NCBI GenBank assembly: GCA_003574885.1 | Contig: PJFC01000001.1 | Coordinates: forward strand, 744,001 to 808,000 | Origin: Geobacter sp. | GTDB taxonomy: Bacteria; Desulfobacterota; Desulfuromonadia; Geobacterales; Geobacteraceae | DNA length: 64,000 nucleotides | Direction: 5' to 3' | In this document: positions 9,538 to 18,701 of the stretch, piece after piece | Position numbering within the stretch: position 1 is the first letter of the stretch | Layout of the letters: every line of letters begins with the position of its first letter | Translations under genes and position numbers: made by a program | Notes under the pieces: model-generated | What the model was told of the DNA's origin: nothing | Seen by the model: the letters and a program-made list of their open reading frames with translations, nothing else | Database searches by the model: none

Positions 9538-11295
9538 ATGTCGATGATCCCAGATGATAAGGTTAGGGAGGTGCGTGAGCGGGCAGCCATCCTCGATGTA
9601 ATCTCGGATTACGTGAATCTGCGGAAATCGGGGGCGAATTACCAAGGGATATGCCCGTTCCACGGGGAAAAAACCCCGTCATTTAACGTAAATCCCGCAC
9701 GGGAGATTTTTCACTGCTTCGGGTGTGGTGTAGGCGGAAACGTCTTTACCTTTATAATGAAGGTTGAGGGGCTCACCTTTCCGGAAGCAGTTAAATTTGT
9801 GGCCAAGCGGGTCGGTGTGGAAATCGAGGACCGTCCCCTCACGGTGACAGAGCAGAAAAAGCAGGACGAGCGGGAACAGTTTTACCGGATCAACGAGCTG
9901 GCTACGCGCTTTTATCGGCGTGTACTGCTTGAGGACGGGGCAGGGGAGGCGGGAAGGCGCTACCTGGAACGGCGCGGTGTGGATGCCTCCACCTCCGAGG
10001 CCTACCGGCTCGGTTTTGCCCCTGATCGTTGGGACGGTCTGGTCCGTTTCCTGCAACAGCAGGGGGTGCCACTCCCTCAGGCCGAAAAACTGGGTATTGT
10101 CAGGCAGCGGGAGGGGGGCGGTCATTACGATATCTTTCGCAATCGCCTCATCTTCACCATCGCCGATCCCCAGGGGCGCCCCATTGGTTTCGGCGGCCGG
10201 GTACTGGATGATTCCCTGCCGAAGTACATCAATTCGCCGGAATCGCCTGTTTACCACAAGAGCGAGGTGCTGTTCGGTGTTGACCTTGCCCGTCAGTCCA
10301 TGCGTGCCGAGGGGACGGCGATCATCGTGGAGGGATATTTCGACCACCTGGCCCTCTACCAAGCTGGGGTGAAGAATGCTGTCGCTACCTGCGGGACGGC
10401 CCTGACACCAGGGCATCTCAAGCTGCTGCAGCGCTATGCAGGGCGTTTCTTCACGCTCTTCGATTCTGACAGTGCCGGCAAAAAGGCGACTTTCCGTGCG
10501 ATGGAGCTTTTTCTCGGCGAGAACGTTTCAGCCAGCGTGGTAGAGTTGTCGGCGGGGGAAGACCCGGACAGTTTTCTCAGGAAAGAGGGAGTGGAAACCT
10601 TTGCCAGCCGGCTCAAGGCGGCGCGGCCGATCTTCGAGTATTTTTTCCGCGACCTGGTGCAGGGCACTGATACCGGGTCGGTAGCCGGCAAGGTGGCGGT
10701 CATTGACCGTCTGATGCCGTTTCTGTCCAGGATAGCCAATCCGGTGGAACGTGATCTCTACGTGCGGGAGATTGCCCGGGTGCTCGGAGTTGAGGAGCGC
10801 GCGCTCCTGCGCAAGCTCGGCAAAGGGCCGGTCACCGCTGCTGACATGGTGCCGGTCCGGAGGGTGCAGCGAGGCGGTCTCGGGAGCGAGGAGATGCTCC
10901 TGGCGTTGATGGGGAAATACCCGGAGGTTATCGAGCGGGTACGGGAATATGGTCCGGCAGGGCTATTTTCTCCGGCCCATCTTCCGATTGCGGAAGCCAT
11001 CCTCAGGGAGCAGGATGCGGGTGGCGGCTTTGATTGGGGACAACTTCTGGCTGAAATCGCATCTCCCGAGGAACGGAGCAGGCTGACCGCGCTGTTTGTC
11101 GCTGACGCCCCGTTGGAGGAGATCGATCCCCACAAGGCATTCGACCAATGCCTTCAGGCGCGGGAGCGGGATTCCCTCAAGGGATTGAAAAGTCTGGCAC
11201 GGGAGCTGTCGCAGGTGGATCCCGATTCGCCGCGCTATCGCGAGCTGCTGGAGCAGATGGAAGACTTGCGAAATAGAAAATCGCAATTATTATAG
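9538..11295 (+). CDS. dnaG: DNA primase
   Basis: DnaG makes RNA primers for replication at the fork with DnaB helicase. It has 585 residues. The CHC2 zinc domain has Cys39, His42, Cys60 and Cys63 (CPFHGEKTPSF and CFGCG). A catalytic core with TOPRIM motifs IIVEGYFDHLAL and FDSDSAGKKA follows, then a C-terminal helicase-binding region of about 150 residues. ATG 9538 (MSM) or ATG 9544 could be the start; the difference is two residues. It is followed by rpoD 28 nt on. Confidence 0.97.
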   Translation: MSMIPDDKVREVRERAAILDVISDYVNLRKSGANYQGICPFHGEKTPSFNVNPAREIFHCFGCGVGGNVFTFIMKVEGLTFPEAVKFVAKRVGVEIEDRPLTVTEQKKQDEREQFYRINELATRFYRRVLLEDGAGEAGRRYLERRGVDASTSEAYRLGFAPDRWDGLVRFLQQQGVPLPQAEKLGIVRQREGGGHYDIFRNRLIFTIADPQGRPIGFGGRVLDDSLPKYINSPESPVYHKSEVLFGVDLARQSMRAEGTAIIVEGYFDHLALYQAGVKNAVATCGTALTPGHLKLLQRYAGRFFTLFDSDSAGKKATFRAMELFLGENVSASVVELSAGEDPDSFLRKEGVETFASRLKAARPIFEYFFRDLVQGTDTGSVAGKVAVIDRLMPFLSRIANPVERDLYVREIARVLGVEERALLRKLGKGPVTAADMVPVRRVQRGGLGSEEMLLALMGKYPEVIERVREYGPAGLFSPAHLPIAEAILREQDAGGGFDWGQLLAEIASPEERSRLTALFVADAPLEEIDPHKAFDQCLQARERDSLKGLKSLARELSQVDPDSPRYRELLEQMEDLRNRKSQLL

Positions 11296-11323
11296 ATATA
11301 CGGATTTTTCAGGGGTGAAGTGA

Positions 11324-13087
11324 ATGGCCAAGAAAAATATGGATGAAGTCAAGCAGCTGATCGATCTGGGTAAGGAGAAAGGGTTTCTTACCTACGATGA
11401 AGTCAACGACCTGTTACCTCCCGATATCGTCTCGTCCGAGCAGATCGACGACGTCATGAGCATGTTTGGCGAGATGGACATTGAAATCGTCGATTCCGCC
11501 CAGAAGGTCAAAATTCCCAAGGTCAAGCTCGACCTTGAGGAAGAGGAGGAACTGGAGGGGGAACAAGAGGACATGGAGTTCGAGCCGGGTGTCCTCGGCC
11601 GGACCAGTGACCCGGTGCGCATGTACCTGCGGGAGATGGGGTCCGTATCGCTTCTTACCCGCGAAGGGGAAGTTGAGATCGCCAAGCGGATCGAGGATGG
11701 CGAACGGGACATGGCAAGCGTGATCCTCAATACGCCGATTACCGTCAAAGAGGTGATCGCCCTCGGGGAGAAACTGAATAAATTCCAGGTCAGTGCTTCG
11801 GAGATCAGCAAGGAAGTGGAAGAGGAAGAGCTGGAGGAGGACGAGGAAGATGTTCAGAAGATCCGCCTCCTCGCGCTGATCGAAGAGATCGCAGCATTGT
11901 ACGCCCAGGTGGACCAGATCCAGAACTCCCTTGAAGGCGGCTCCCTTGCTGCCAAGGAGCGGGACCGTCTCACGGCCGAACAGCAGGAGATCAAGGCGAA
12001 GCTTGCCGAATTGCTGAAATCCCTTCGGCTCAAGGACCGCCATATCGAGAAGATCTCCCAGCGGCTCAAGGAGCTTTCCTGCAAGGTTGACAAGGTCATG
12101 GCCGAAATTGCCGAGATCGAGCAGGAAACCAGCCTCCCCCATGCAGAACTGGTGGTGCTGTTCGAGAAGCTCCACAAGAGTCCCACTGAAGAGAAGCGTG
12201 TACTGAAGAAGCTCGGCGGTATCTCCCTGGATGACGCCGGCAAGCTGGAAAAACGGCTGCACGCCGCCGAGAAAAAGCTCAAAAAGGTGGAGCAGGAGTC
12301 CGGTTTCCGGGCGACGGACCTTTCCACAGCTCTCAAGGCCATAGAACAGGGTGAGGAGAAGGCCAAGCTTGCCAAGTCTGAACTGGTAGAAGCGAACCTG
12401 CGGCTCGTGGTATCCATTGCCAAGAAATACACCAACCGGGGGCTCCAGTTCCTCGACCTGATTCAGGAGGGGAACATCGGCCTGATGAAGGCGGTGGACA
12501 AGTTCGAATACCAGCGTGGCTACAAATTTTCCACCTATGCCACCTGGTGGATCCGCCAGGCCATTACCCGTGCCATTGCCGATCAGGCCCGCACCATCCG
12601 GATTCCGGTGCACATGATCGAGACCATCAACAAGCTGATCCGTACCAGTCGCCAGCTCGTCCAGGAGATCGGCCGCGAGCCGTCCCCCGAAGAGATAGCC
12701 GAGCGGATGAGCCTTCCCCTGGACAAGGTGCGCAAGGTCCTGAAGATTGCCAAGGAACCCATCTCCCTTGAGACCCCCATCGGCGAGGAAGAGGATTCCC
12801 ACCTCGGAGATTTCATCGAGGACAAGGGTGTGGTTTCACCACTTGAGGCGGTCATCAAGGCCAACCTCTCCGAGCAGACCTCCCGGGTACTGGCCACTCT
12901 CACGCCCCGCGAAGAGAAGGTCCTGCGGATGCGCTTCGGCATCGGCGAAAAGAGCGACCACACTCTGGAAGAAGTGGGACAGGATTTCGAGGTCACCAGG
13001 GAACGGATCCGCCAGATCGAGGCGAAGGCCCTCCGGAAGCTCCGTCATCCGAGCAGGAGCAAGAAACTCAAAAGCTTCGTGGAATAA
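11324..13087 (+). CDS. rpoD: RNA polymerase primary sigma factor (sigma70)
   Basis: RpoD directs RNA polymerase to housekeeping promoters. The 587-residue protein has an acidic region 1.1 (1-85), region 1.2 ([21 protein letters not shown]), a long charged non-conserved insertion, region 2 with [20 protein letters not shown] and [10 protein letters not shown], region 3, and region 4 ending in [20 protein letters not shown], the -35-binding helix-turn-helix. It is the last gene of the rpsU-dnaG operon and ends just before a strong terminator. Confidence 0.98.
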   Translation: MAKKNMDEVKQLIDLGKEKGFLTYDEVNDLLPPDIVSSEQIDDVMSMFGEMDIEIVDSAQKVKIPKVKLDLEEEEELEGEQEDMEFEPGVLGRTSDPVRMYLREMGSVSLLTREGEVEIAKRIEDGERDMASVILNTPITVKEVIALGEKLNKFQVSASEISKEVEEEELEEDEEDVQKIRLLALIEEIAALYAQVDQIQNSLEGGSLAAKERDRLTAEQQEIKAKLAELLKSLRLKDRHIEKISQRLKELSCKVDKVMAEIAEIEQETSLPHAELVVLFEKLHKSPTEEKRVLKKLGGISLDDAGKLEKRLHAAEKKLKKVEQESGFRATDLSTALKAIEQGEEKAKLAKSELVEANLRLVVSIAKKYTNRGLQFLDLIQEGNIGLMKAVDKFEYQRGYKFSTYATWWIRQAITRAIADQARTIRIPVHMIETINKLIRTSRQLVQEIGREPSPEEIAERMSLPLDKVRKVLKIAKEPISLETPIGEEEDSHLGDFIEDKGVVSPLEAVIKANLSEQTSRVLATLTPREEKVLRMRFGIGEKSDHTLEEVGQDFEVTRERIRQIEAKALRKLRHPSRSKKLKSFVE

Positions 13088-13106
13088 TATCCGCGACGCA
13101 GTGCAC

Positions 13107-13140
13107 AAGGCCGCTCCGGGCAACCGGTGCGGCCTTTTTC
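13107..13140 (+). terminator. Rho-independent terminator after rpoD
   Basis: AAGGCCGC-T-CCGG-GCAA-CCGG-T-GCGGCCTT followed by TTTC lies 20 nt after the rpoD stop. The 12-bp interrupted stem and U-tract are standard. Confidence 0.9.
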
Positions 13141-13196
13141 TTCTTCCCCTTTCCCCGGTCTGAGATATGACAACCAGCGTTGCAAGGAGGACCATC

Positions 13197-13484
13197 ATGA
13201 GAACTTATGGCGTACTGTTACTGGCCGTGATTGCATTGTCCCTTCCGCTTGCGGTGAAGGGGGAGACAAAGGATACCTCCCGGGAAAAGGACCTCTGTCT
13301 TCTCTACCAGGAAAACTGCGGCTCTCGGCAGGATTCTATCCAGGAGAGGATCAGGAGAATCAAGGCCGAAATTGCCAAGGGTCCGGATGTTTACACGGAG
13401 AAGGAGCTCAGTCGGCTGAACGCCATGCTCCAGGATTACGAGTTTCTGTATGACAAGCTGATGTTTGGACCCTCATCACATTGA
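13197..13484 (+). CDS. Small exported protein of unknown function
   Basis: A 95-residue protein that I do not recognise. The ATG at 13197 follows AAGGAGG (13184-13190), and the product opens with a clear signal peptide (MRTYGVLLLAVIALSLPLAVKG), so it is probably periplasmic. The mature part has two cysteines (CLLYQENCG) and a charged helical stretch with RIRRIKAEIAKG, ending in DYEFLYDKLMFG. A start at 13167 would add ten residues before the signal. It stands between the rpoD terminator and ybaK. Confidence 0.75.
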   Translation: MRTYGVLLLAVIALSLPLAVKGETKDTSREKDLCLLYQENCGSRQDSIQERIRRIKAEIAKGPDVYTEKELSRLNAMLQDYEFLYDKLMFGPSSH

Positions 13485-13499
13485 GGGGAGGATACTTGC

Positions 13500-13982
13500 G
13501 TGGCGAAAGAGAAGCTACCCATTACTCCGGCGGTCCGCGCCCTGCGCGCAGCCGGCGTGACGTTCACCAGTCATCTATACACCTATGAAGAAAGAGGGGG
13601 GACTGCCGTCTCCGCCCGTGAATTGGGGGTTGATGAACACTGCGTGATCAAGACCCTCATCATGGAAGACGACGCCCGGGAGCCGCTTGTCGTGCTGATG
13701 CATGGCGACCGGCAGGTTTCTACCCGTGAACTGGCCCGGCAGATGGGTGCCAGAAGCGTTTCCCCCTGTACGCCGGAGACGGCCCAGAAACATTCCGGTT
13801 ACCTGGTGGGTGGGACTTCCCCTTTCGGGACCCGTCGGACCATGCCGGTTTACCTGGAGGAAACGATCCTGGAATTGCCGACGATCTATCTCAATGGCGG
13901 CAAGCGGGGGTATCTGGTTGCGATGGATCCCCGGGAGCTCGTAAAGCTTTTGAAACCGGTAATGATCCGGGTCGGGATTTAG
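13500..13982 (+). CDS. ybaK: Cys-tRNA(Pro)/Cys-tRNA(Cys) deacylase, YbaK family
   Basis: YbaK/EbsC proteins hydrolyse mischarged Cys-tRNA(Pro) in trans and so support proofreading. The product is 160 residues with the family patterns TPAVRALRAAGV, HCVIKTLIMED, the conserved lysine there, and GYLVGGTSPFGTRR. The start codon is GTG at 13500, after GGGAGGA. It lies 15 nt after the small exported protein and 11 nt before the sirtuin. Confidence 0.92.
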   Translation: MAKEKLPITPAVRALRAAGVTFTSHLYTYEERGGTAVSARELGVDEHCVIKTLIMEDDAREPLVVLMHGDRQVSTRELARQMGARSVSPCTPETAQKHSGYLVGGTSPFGTRRTMPVYLEETILELPTIYLNGGKRGYLVAMDPRELVKLLKPVMIRVGI

Positions 13983-13993
13983 GGAGAACAACG

Positions 13994-14824
13994 GTGACAA
14001 TGGATGAGAGGTTCGATGCCGCTGCAGCGATAATCAGAAAAGCCCGTGCACTGGTCATAACCGCTGGCGCTGGTATGGGTGTGGATTCGGGGCTCCCCGA
14101 CTTCCGCGGCGACCGGGGGTTCTGGAACGCCTATCCGATGTATGAGCGGCTGGGACTGAGCTTTGTTGATGCGGCGAACCCGGAGCATTTCGAGCGGGAC
14201 CCGGCCTTCGGCTGGGGGTTCTACGGCCATCGCACCAACCTCTACCGTGAGACATCTCCCCACCCCGGGTTCGGCCTCCTGCGGGAGTGGATCGACCGGT
14301 TCGGCCTTGACTATTTCGTCGTAACCTCTAACGTGGATGGCCAGTTCCAGAAGGCGGGGTTTGTCGAAGAGCGGATTCTTGAGGTGCATGGCTCGATCCA
14401 TCATCTCCAGTGCATCCGCCCCTGCTGCGAGGCGATCTGGGACAACAAGGAGAGCATACCCGTGGACTTCGACACCATGCGCGCCCGGCATATACCGGCC
14501 TGCCTTCACTGCGGCGGAGTGGCCCGTCCCAACATCCTCATGTTCGGCGACTGGAGCTGGCTTTCCGGCCGGACACGACAGCAGGAACGGCACTTCGACG
14601 AATTCCTCACCGACAACCGGGAGGAGTCCCTGGCTGTCGTAGAGCTGGGGGCAGGCACTGCCATCCCCACCATCCGCAGCCTCAGCGAGCGGCTCGGCCG
14701 TCAGTACGGCGGAGGATTTGTCCGTATCAACCCCCGCGAGGCGCACGTCCCCTCTCCGTTTCTCTCCCTCTCCTGCGGGGCACTTGAAGGGCTGCGCGGC
14801 ATCGGGGCGGTGCTGGCGTCATGA
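13994..14824 (+). CDS. Sir2 family NAD-dependent protein deacylase
   Basis: A 276-residue sirtuin-like enzyme that would remove acyl groups from lysines using NAD+, giving O-acyl-ADP-ribose. The NAD-binding signature AGAGMGVDSGLPDFRG is near residues 21-36; TSNVDGQF and the catalytic histidine in EVHGSIHHLQC follow. The small zinc module has cysteines in CIRPCCEAIW and CLHCGG. GTP or other substrates are not excluded. Its stop overlaps the start of the rRNA methyltransferase by 4 nt, so the two are co-translated. Confidence 0.88.
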   Translation: MTMDERFDAAAAIIRKARALVITAGAGMGVDSGLPDFRGDRGFWNAYPMYERLGLSFVDAANPEHFERDPAFGWGFYGHRTNLYRETSPHPGFGLLREWIDRFGLDYFVVTSNVDGQFQKAGFVEERILEVHGSIHHLQCIRPCCEAIWDNKESIPVDFDTMRARHIPACLHCGGVARPNILMFGDWSWLSGRTRQQERHFDEFLTDNREESLAVVELGAGTAIPTIRSLSERLGRQYGGGFVRINPREAHVPSPFLSLSCGALEGLRGIGAVLAS

Positions 14825-15993
14825 CGGTTATAATCCGGCGAAAAGAGCGGGTGGAAAAGCCACCCGCAGAAGAGATGGAGTTCTTCGCCACCACCGGCAA
14901 AGGGGTGGAGGAAGTTCTGGCGCGTGAACTCCTCGCACTCGGCATGGAAAACGTCAAGCAGGAACCGGGTGGCGTCCGCTTCAGCGGGGGTATGGATGCC
15001 TGCTACCGGGCCAATCTCTGGCTAAGGACCTCAAACCGCGTCCTTATGCCGCTGATCGAGTTCCCCTGCCAGAACCCGCAGGAGCTCTACGACGGAGTAC
15101 GGACTGTAGTCTGGGAACGGTGGCTGACGCCGGAGCTCACCCTGGCGGTGGACTGCAACCTGAGGGATTCGGCCATGACCCACTCCGGTTTCGTGGCGCT
15201 CAAGACCAAAGATGCCATCGTCGACCGGCTCCGCGACCACTTCGGCACCCGTCCCAGCGTGGATACGAAGGACCCGGACCTGCGGGTCAATGTCCACCTG
15301 GTGAAGAACCGCTGCACCCTGAGTCTCGACACGTCGGGCTCCCCGCTTGACCGGCGCGGCTACCGGTTGGCGCGAACCGAGGCGCCACTCCGGGAGACCC
15401 TGGCGGCAGCTTTGCTGGATCTGACAGGGTGGGACGGCACGGTCCCCCTTGTGGACCCCATGTGCGGCTCCGGTACCATCCCCATTGAGGCGGCTCTCAA
15501 GGCGGGCCGGCGCGCACCGGGGCTGTCCCGGCAGTTTGGTTTTGAGCGCTGGCCAACCTTCGATCGTCCGCTCTGGCAGCGGCTGCAGCAGGAGGCAAAA
15601 GATGAGGCACTTGCCAGGCTTCCGGCGCTGATTATCGGTTCCGACCGTTCGGACCGGGCCGTTGCCACAGCCCGGGAGAACTGCAAACGGGCCGGGATGG
15701 AGGGGCTGGTCCAGCTTGCCCAGCGGGAACTGGCGGATTTCGCTCCGCCGCCGGGGCCGGGCATCCTCCTTGTCAATCCCCCCTATGGCCAGCGGTTGGG
15801 AGAGGAAGAAGCGCTCAAGCCCCTTTATCGGCAGCTCGGCGATGTCATGAAGCAACAGTGCAAGGGATATACCGCCTACATTTTCACGGGGAGTTCAGAG
15901 CTCGCAAAGTGTGTCGGGCTCAGGGCCACCCGCCGGATTGTCCTGTTCAACGGACCCCTGGAATGCCGACTGTTGAAGTACGAACTGTACTGA
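14821..15993 (+). CDS. THUMP-domain class I RNA methyltransferase (RlmL N-half-like)
   Basis: A 390-residue protein resembling the N-terminal half of E. coli RlmL, which makes m2G2445 in 23S rRNA. A short basic N-terminal tail precedes a ferredoxin-like and THUMP region (about 18-170), then the UPF0020-type Rossmann methyltransferase with VDPMCGSGTIPIEAAL and the catalytic NPPYGQRL. There is no RlmK-like second methyltransferase domain, so it is a single-function version. It overlaps the sirtuin by 4 nt. Confidence 0.9.
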   Translation: MTVIIRRKERVEKPPAEEMEFFATTGKGVEEVLARELLALGMENVKQEPGGVRFSGGMDACYRANLWLRTSNRVLMPLIEFPCQNPQELYDGVRTVVWERWLTPELTLAVDCNLRDSAMTHSGFVALKTKDAIVDRLRDHFGTRPSVDTKDPDLRVNVHLVKNRCTLSLDTSGSPLDRRGYRLARTEAPLRETLAAALLDLTGWDGTVPLVDPMCGSGTIPIEAALKAGRRAPGLSRQFGFERWPTFDRPLWQRLQQEAKDEALARLPALIIGSDRSDRAVATARENCKRAGMEGLVQLAQRELADFAPPPGPGILLVNPPYGQRLGEEEALKPLYRQLGDVMKQQCKGYTAYIFTGSSELAKCVGLRATRRIVLFNGPLECRLLKYELY

Positions 15994-16020
15994 CTGGCAG
16001 GTTGTTGCTTGAAAAAAATC

Positions 16021-16049
16021 TTGACACCTGCCGGCTGATAACATAAAGT
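16021..16049 (+). promoter_or_regulatory. Promoter of the CAU tRNA gene
   Basis: TTGACA (16021-16026), 17-bp spacer, TAAAGT (16044-16049). Transcription would start about 9 nt before the mature tRNA end at 16065. Confidence 0.65.
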
Positions 16050-16064
16050 AAACTTTCGCTTTGC

Positions 16065-16141
16065 GGGCCTATAGCTCAGTTGGCTAGAGCTACCGGCTCA
16101 TAACCGGTCGGTCCCAGGTTCGAGTCCTGGTGGGCCCACCA
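16065..16141 (+). tRNA. tRNA with CAU anticodon (Met elongator or Ile2)
   Basis: A full 77-nt cloverleaf: acceptor GGGCCTA/TGGGCCC, D arm GCTC-AGTTGGCTA-GAGC, anticodon arm ACCGG-CTCATAA-CCGGT, T arm CCAGG-TTCGAGT-CCTGG, and encoded CCA. The anticodon is CAT. It lacks the initiator features (three G-C pairs next to the anticodon loop, 1-72 mismatch). The CTCATAA loop with CCGG flanks looks much like tRNA-Ile(CAU) of other bacteria, in which TilS converts C34 to lysidine, so the usual Met label is uncertain. Confidence 0.95.
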
Positions 16142-16214
16142 CCTAATTTATCGGGATGATGTGGGGATGCCCATAAAGCGCTTGCGCAGATGCAAAATAC
16201 CCGTAAGGGAAAGA

Positions 16215-16252
16215 AAAGAGAGTGCACACCGTGAGGTTGCACTCTTTTTCTT
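16215..16252 (+). terminator. Rho-independent terminator after the tRNA
   Basis: A stem GAGTGCA/TGCACTC (16220-16226 with 16238-16244), extended by A-rich and T-rich flanks, is followed by TTTTTCTTT. It ends ten bases before the Nif3-like gene. Confidence 0.85.
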
Positions 16253-16261
16253 TGGTTCGAG

Positions 16262-17380
16262 ATGAATAGTCCAAAAATATCAGATGTTGTCGGAATCATT
16301 AATAAATTTGCCCCTTTTGCAATGGCTGAAGAGTGGGACAACGTAGGTCTCCAGGTGGGGGACCCCACCGCTCCGGCGGAGCGGATCATGGTAGCCCTCG
16401 ATCCGTGCCGGGACGCCATCGAGGCCGCTGTCCAGCAACAGTGCAACCTTCTCCTCACCCATCACCCCTTCATCTTCAAGCCACTCAAAAAAATTGCTCT
16501 CTCGGATCCCCTTGGCGGTCTCATCGCCATTGCCATCAAGAACGACCTTTCAATTGTCTCCCTCCATACCAACCTTGATATCGCCGCCGGCGGGGTCAAC
16601 GACCTGCTTGCCCGGCGCCTTGGCCTCGTTGACTGCAAGCCGCTCAAGGTAACCGGCACGGAAGAGCTGGTGAAGCTTGCGGTCTTTGTCCCCCAGGGGC
16701 ACGAAGAGCAGGTGCTGGACGCCCTTTCCCGGTTCAGCGGCGTCATTGGCAACTATCGCGACTGCTCGTTCCGGTCATCAGGTACTGGTACCTTCCTCCC
16801 TCTGGAGGGGGCCAGGCCGTTTATCGGTGAAATAGGCAAAAGGGAACAGGTGGCGGAGATCAGGCTGGAAATACTGCTGCGCAGGGATGCCCTTGCGCCT
16901 GCCCTTCGTGCCCTCATGAAGGCGCATCCCTATGAAGAACCCGCATTTGACCTCTATCCGCTCCTCAATCGGGGTGAATCACGCGGCATTGGTCGAATCG
17001 GGGAGCTTGCCGCTCCTCTCCCACTGCAAGACTTTGCCCGGCAGGTCAAGAACGGACTTGGCGCGGCAGGCCTCCGGATCGTCGGTGCCGCAGATCGTGC
17101 GGTAAAGAAGGTCGCCGTGTGCGGCGGCAGTGGCGCGTCTTTTTTCCGGGAGGCCCATTTCCGGGGAGCTGATGTGCTCGTGACCGGCGATGTCAAATAT
17201 CACGAGGCGAGAGAGGCGGAGGAGCTGGGCATCGCCCTTCTGGACGCCGGCCATTTCGCCACCGAGCGCCTCATGGTGCAGGGGGTCAGGGAGCTGCTTG
17301 AGGTCGAACTGGGGGAAAAGAATTTTACCGCCACAATAACGGCTTATGGGGGGGAGAGGGATCCGTTCAGTTTTATCTGA
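16262..17380 (+). CDS. Nif3-like dinuclear metal protein (DUF34/YbgI family)
   Basis: A 372-residue protein of the Nif3/YqfO group, which forms hexameric toroids with a two-metal site per subunit. Some members have GTP cyclohydrolase-like or cofactor-repair roles, but the function is not settled. Metal-binding motifs are EEWDNVGLQVGD, LLTHHPFIF near residue 65, and the C-terminal GDVKYHEA and DAGHFATER. A central insertion (about 130-235) is the PII-like domain seen in the long form. No good ribosome site is visible at the ATG. Confidence 0.88.
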   Translation: MNSPKISDVVGIINKFAPFAMAEEWDNVGLQVGDPTAPAERIMVALDPCRDAIEAAVQQQCNLLLTHHPFIFKPLKKIALSDPLGGLIAIAIKNDLSIVSLHTNLDIAAGGVNDLLARRLGLVDCKPLKVTGTEELVKLAVFVPQGHEEQVLDALSRFSGVIGNYRDCSFRSSGTGTFLPLEGARPFIGEIGKREQVAEIRLEILLRRDALAPALRALMKAHPYEEPAFDLYPLLNRGESRGIGRIGELAAPLPLQDFARQVKNGLGAAGLRIVGAADRAVKKVAVCGGSGASFFREAHFRGADVLVTGDVKYHEAREAEELGIALLDAGHFATERLMVQGVRELLEVELGEKNFTATITAYGGERDPFSFI

Positions 17381-17432
17381 GAGGACCTCTCCCTTTTAAT
17401 TTCGTTCCATATCAAACGAGAGAAAGGGGAAG

Positions 17433-18158
17433 TTGATTTTGCGAAAGAATTTACAACAGCTGAGTGAGCTGCAGAGGATCGATCTGAAACTTGACGGCCT
17501 GCAGGGAGAAAAACAGGCGATGCTTGCCGAGATTGCCGCGTTGGAGGCGAAGGTTGCCGGGGCACAGTCGGTGATTGCTGCAAAGAGTGAGGAGCTTGCC
17601 ATTCTGGAAGCTGAGCGGGTCACCCTTGACGAGAATCTTGCGACGGAAACCGACAACATCACACGTTCCGAAGCTCGCCTGAAGGAAATCAAGACCCAGA
17701 AGGAATATCAGGCCGTATCCAAGGAGATCGGCACTGCAAAGAAACTTACGACCGAACTGGAAGAGCAGATCCTGCAAAAATCTGCCCAGGCCGAGGAACT
17801 GCAAGGGGAAATCGCAGGCGAGGAGGAGAATCTCCAGGCCCTTGAGCAGAACATTTCGGCCCAGAAGGGTGAGGTAGAGGAACGGATTGCCGGCCTGGAT
17901 GCCGGGATGGTCAAAGATAGTGCTGCCCGCGAGGTGATTATCAAAGCGCTTCCTGCATCGGTTGTTCGCCGCTACACCAAGCTGCGTGAACAACGGCGGG
18001 GTATAGCGGTGGTCGAGGCAAAAGACGGCTCCTGTCTCGGCTGTAACATGAATCTGCCGCCCCAGCTCTATAACATGCTGTTCAGGGGAGACGAACTCAT
18101 CACCTGTCCCCACTGCCAGCGGATGCTCGTGCTGTCCCACGAAGTCTCCAACGGGTAG
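17433..18158 (+). CDS. Coiled-coil protein with C-terminal C4 zinc ribbon
   Basis: A 241-residue protein of the C4-type zinc ribbon family (CT398/FlgZ-like group). Residues about 1-165 form a long antiparallel coiled coil. Two pairs of cysteines at the end, CLGC and CPHC, build a zinc ribbon around residues 198-227. Proposed roles of the family include nucleic-acid handling and sigma54-linked protein contacts; none is proven here. The start is TTG at 17433 or 17439; AGAAAGGGGA lies upstream. It follows the Nif3-like gene, a frequent neighbour pair, and precedes rnpB. Confidence 0.85.
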   Translation: MILRKNLQQLSELQRIDLKLDGLQGEKQAMLAEIAALEAKVAGAQSVIAAKSEELAILEAERVTLDENLATETDNITRSEARLKEIKTQKEYQAVSKEIGTAKKLTTELEEQILQKSAQAEELQGEIAGEEENLQALEQNISAQKGEVEERIAGLDAGMVKDSAAREVIIKALPASVVRRYTKLREQRRGIAVVEAKDGSCLGCNMNLPPQLYNMLFRGDELITCPHCQRMLVLSHEVSNG

Positions 18159-18275
18159 TTTACGTTTGATTTTGGCACAGTAAAAAGCTCCAAGGTAGTT
18201 GCTAATGAAGCTTGAAGCGTGCAACTTTTCGACAGGTCAACGCCGAGATGGCGGAAAAGGGCCGCTTCACCGAGT

Positions 18276-18649
18276 TTGGCCGAAGTAGACCAGATGGCCG
18301 CTGCCTGTTCACAGGGAGAGGAAAGTCCGGGCTCCATAGGGCATGGTGCTGGATAACGTCCAGCGGGGGTGACCCCAGGGAAAGTGCCACAGAGAGAAGT
18401 CCGCCCGCCCAGGCGGGTAAGGGTGAAAGGGTGAGGTAAGAGCTCACCGGGTCCGGCGGTGACGTCGGATGCCAGGTAAACCCCACCAGGAGCAAGGCCT
18501 AATAGGGAAGCGTCAAGGACGGCCCGTCCGTGCTTCCGGGTTGGCTGCTGGAGGCCGTCGGCAACGGCGGCCCTAGAGGAATGGTCATCGCCCGGTGCCG
18601 GGTAACCGGCACCGGGAACAGAACCCGGCTTATGGGCTGCTTCGGCCAA
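18276..18649 (+). ncRNA. rnpB: RNase P RNA, bacterial type A
   Basis: RNase P RNA is the catalytic subunit that trims tRNA 5' ends. P1 pairs TTGGCCGAAG at the 5' end with CTTCGGCCAA at the 3' end. Universal blocks are present: GAGGAAAGTCCGGGCTCC, GGTAAGGGTGAAAGGGTG, GAGCAAGGCC and ACAGAACCCGGCTTAT. The length of about 374 nt and the P-helix order fit type A. A GC-rich hairpin CGGGGCGC/GCGCCCCG lies at 18669-18690, without a T-run. Exact ends are approximate. Confidence 0.96.
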
Positions 18650-18701
18650 TTTAAACGTGCAGTAACTACGGGGCGCTTCCGGGCGCCCCGCACTATTTGG
18701 A

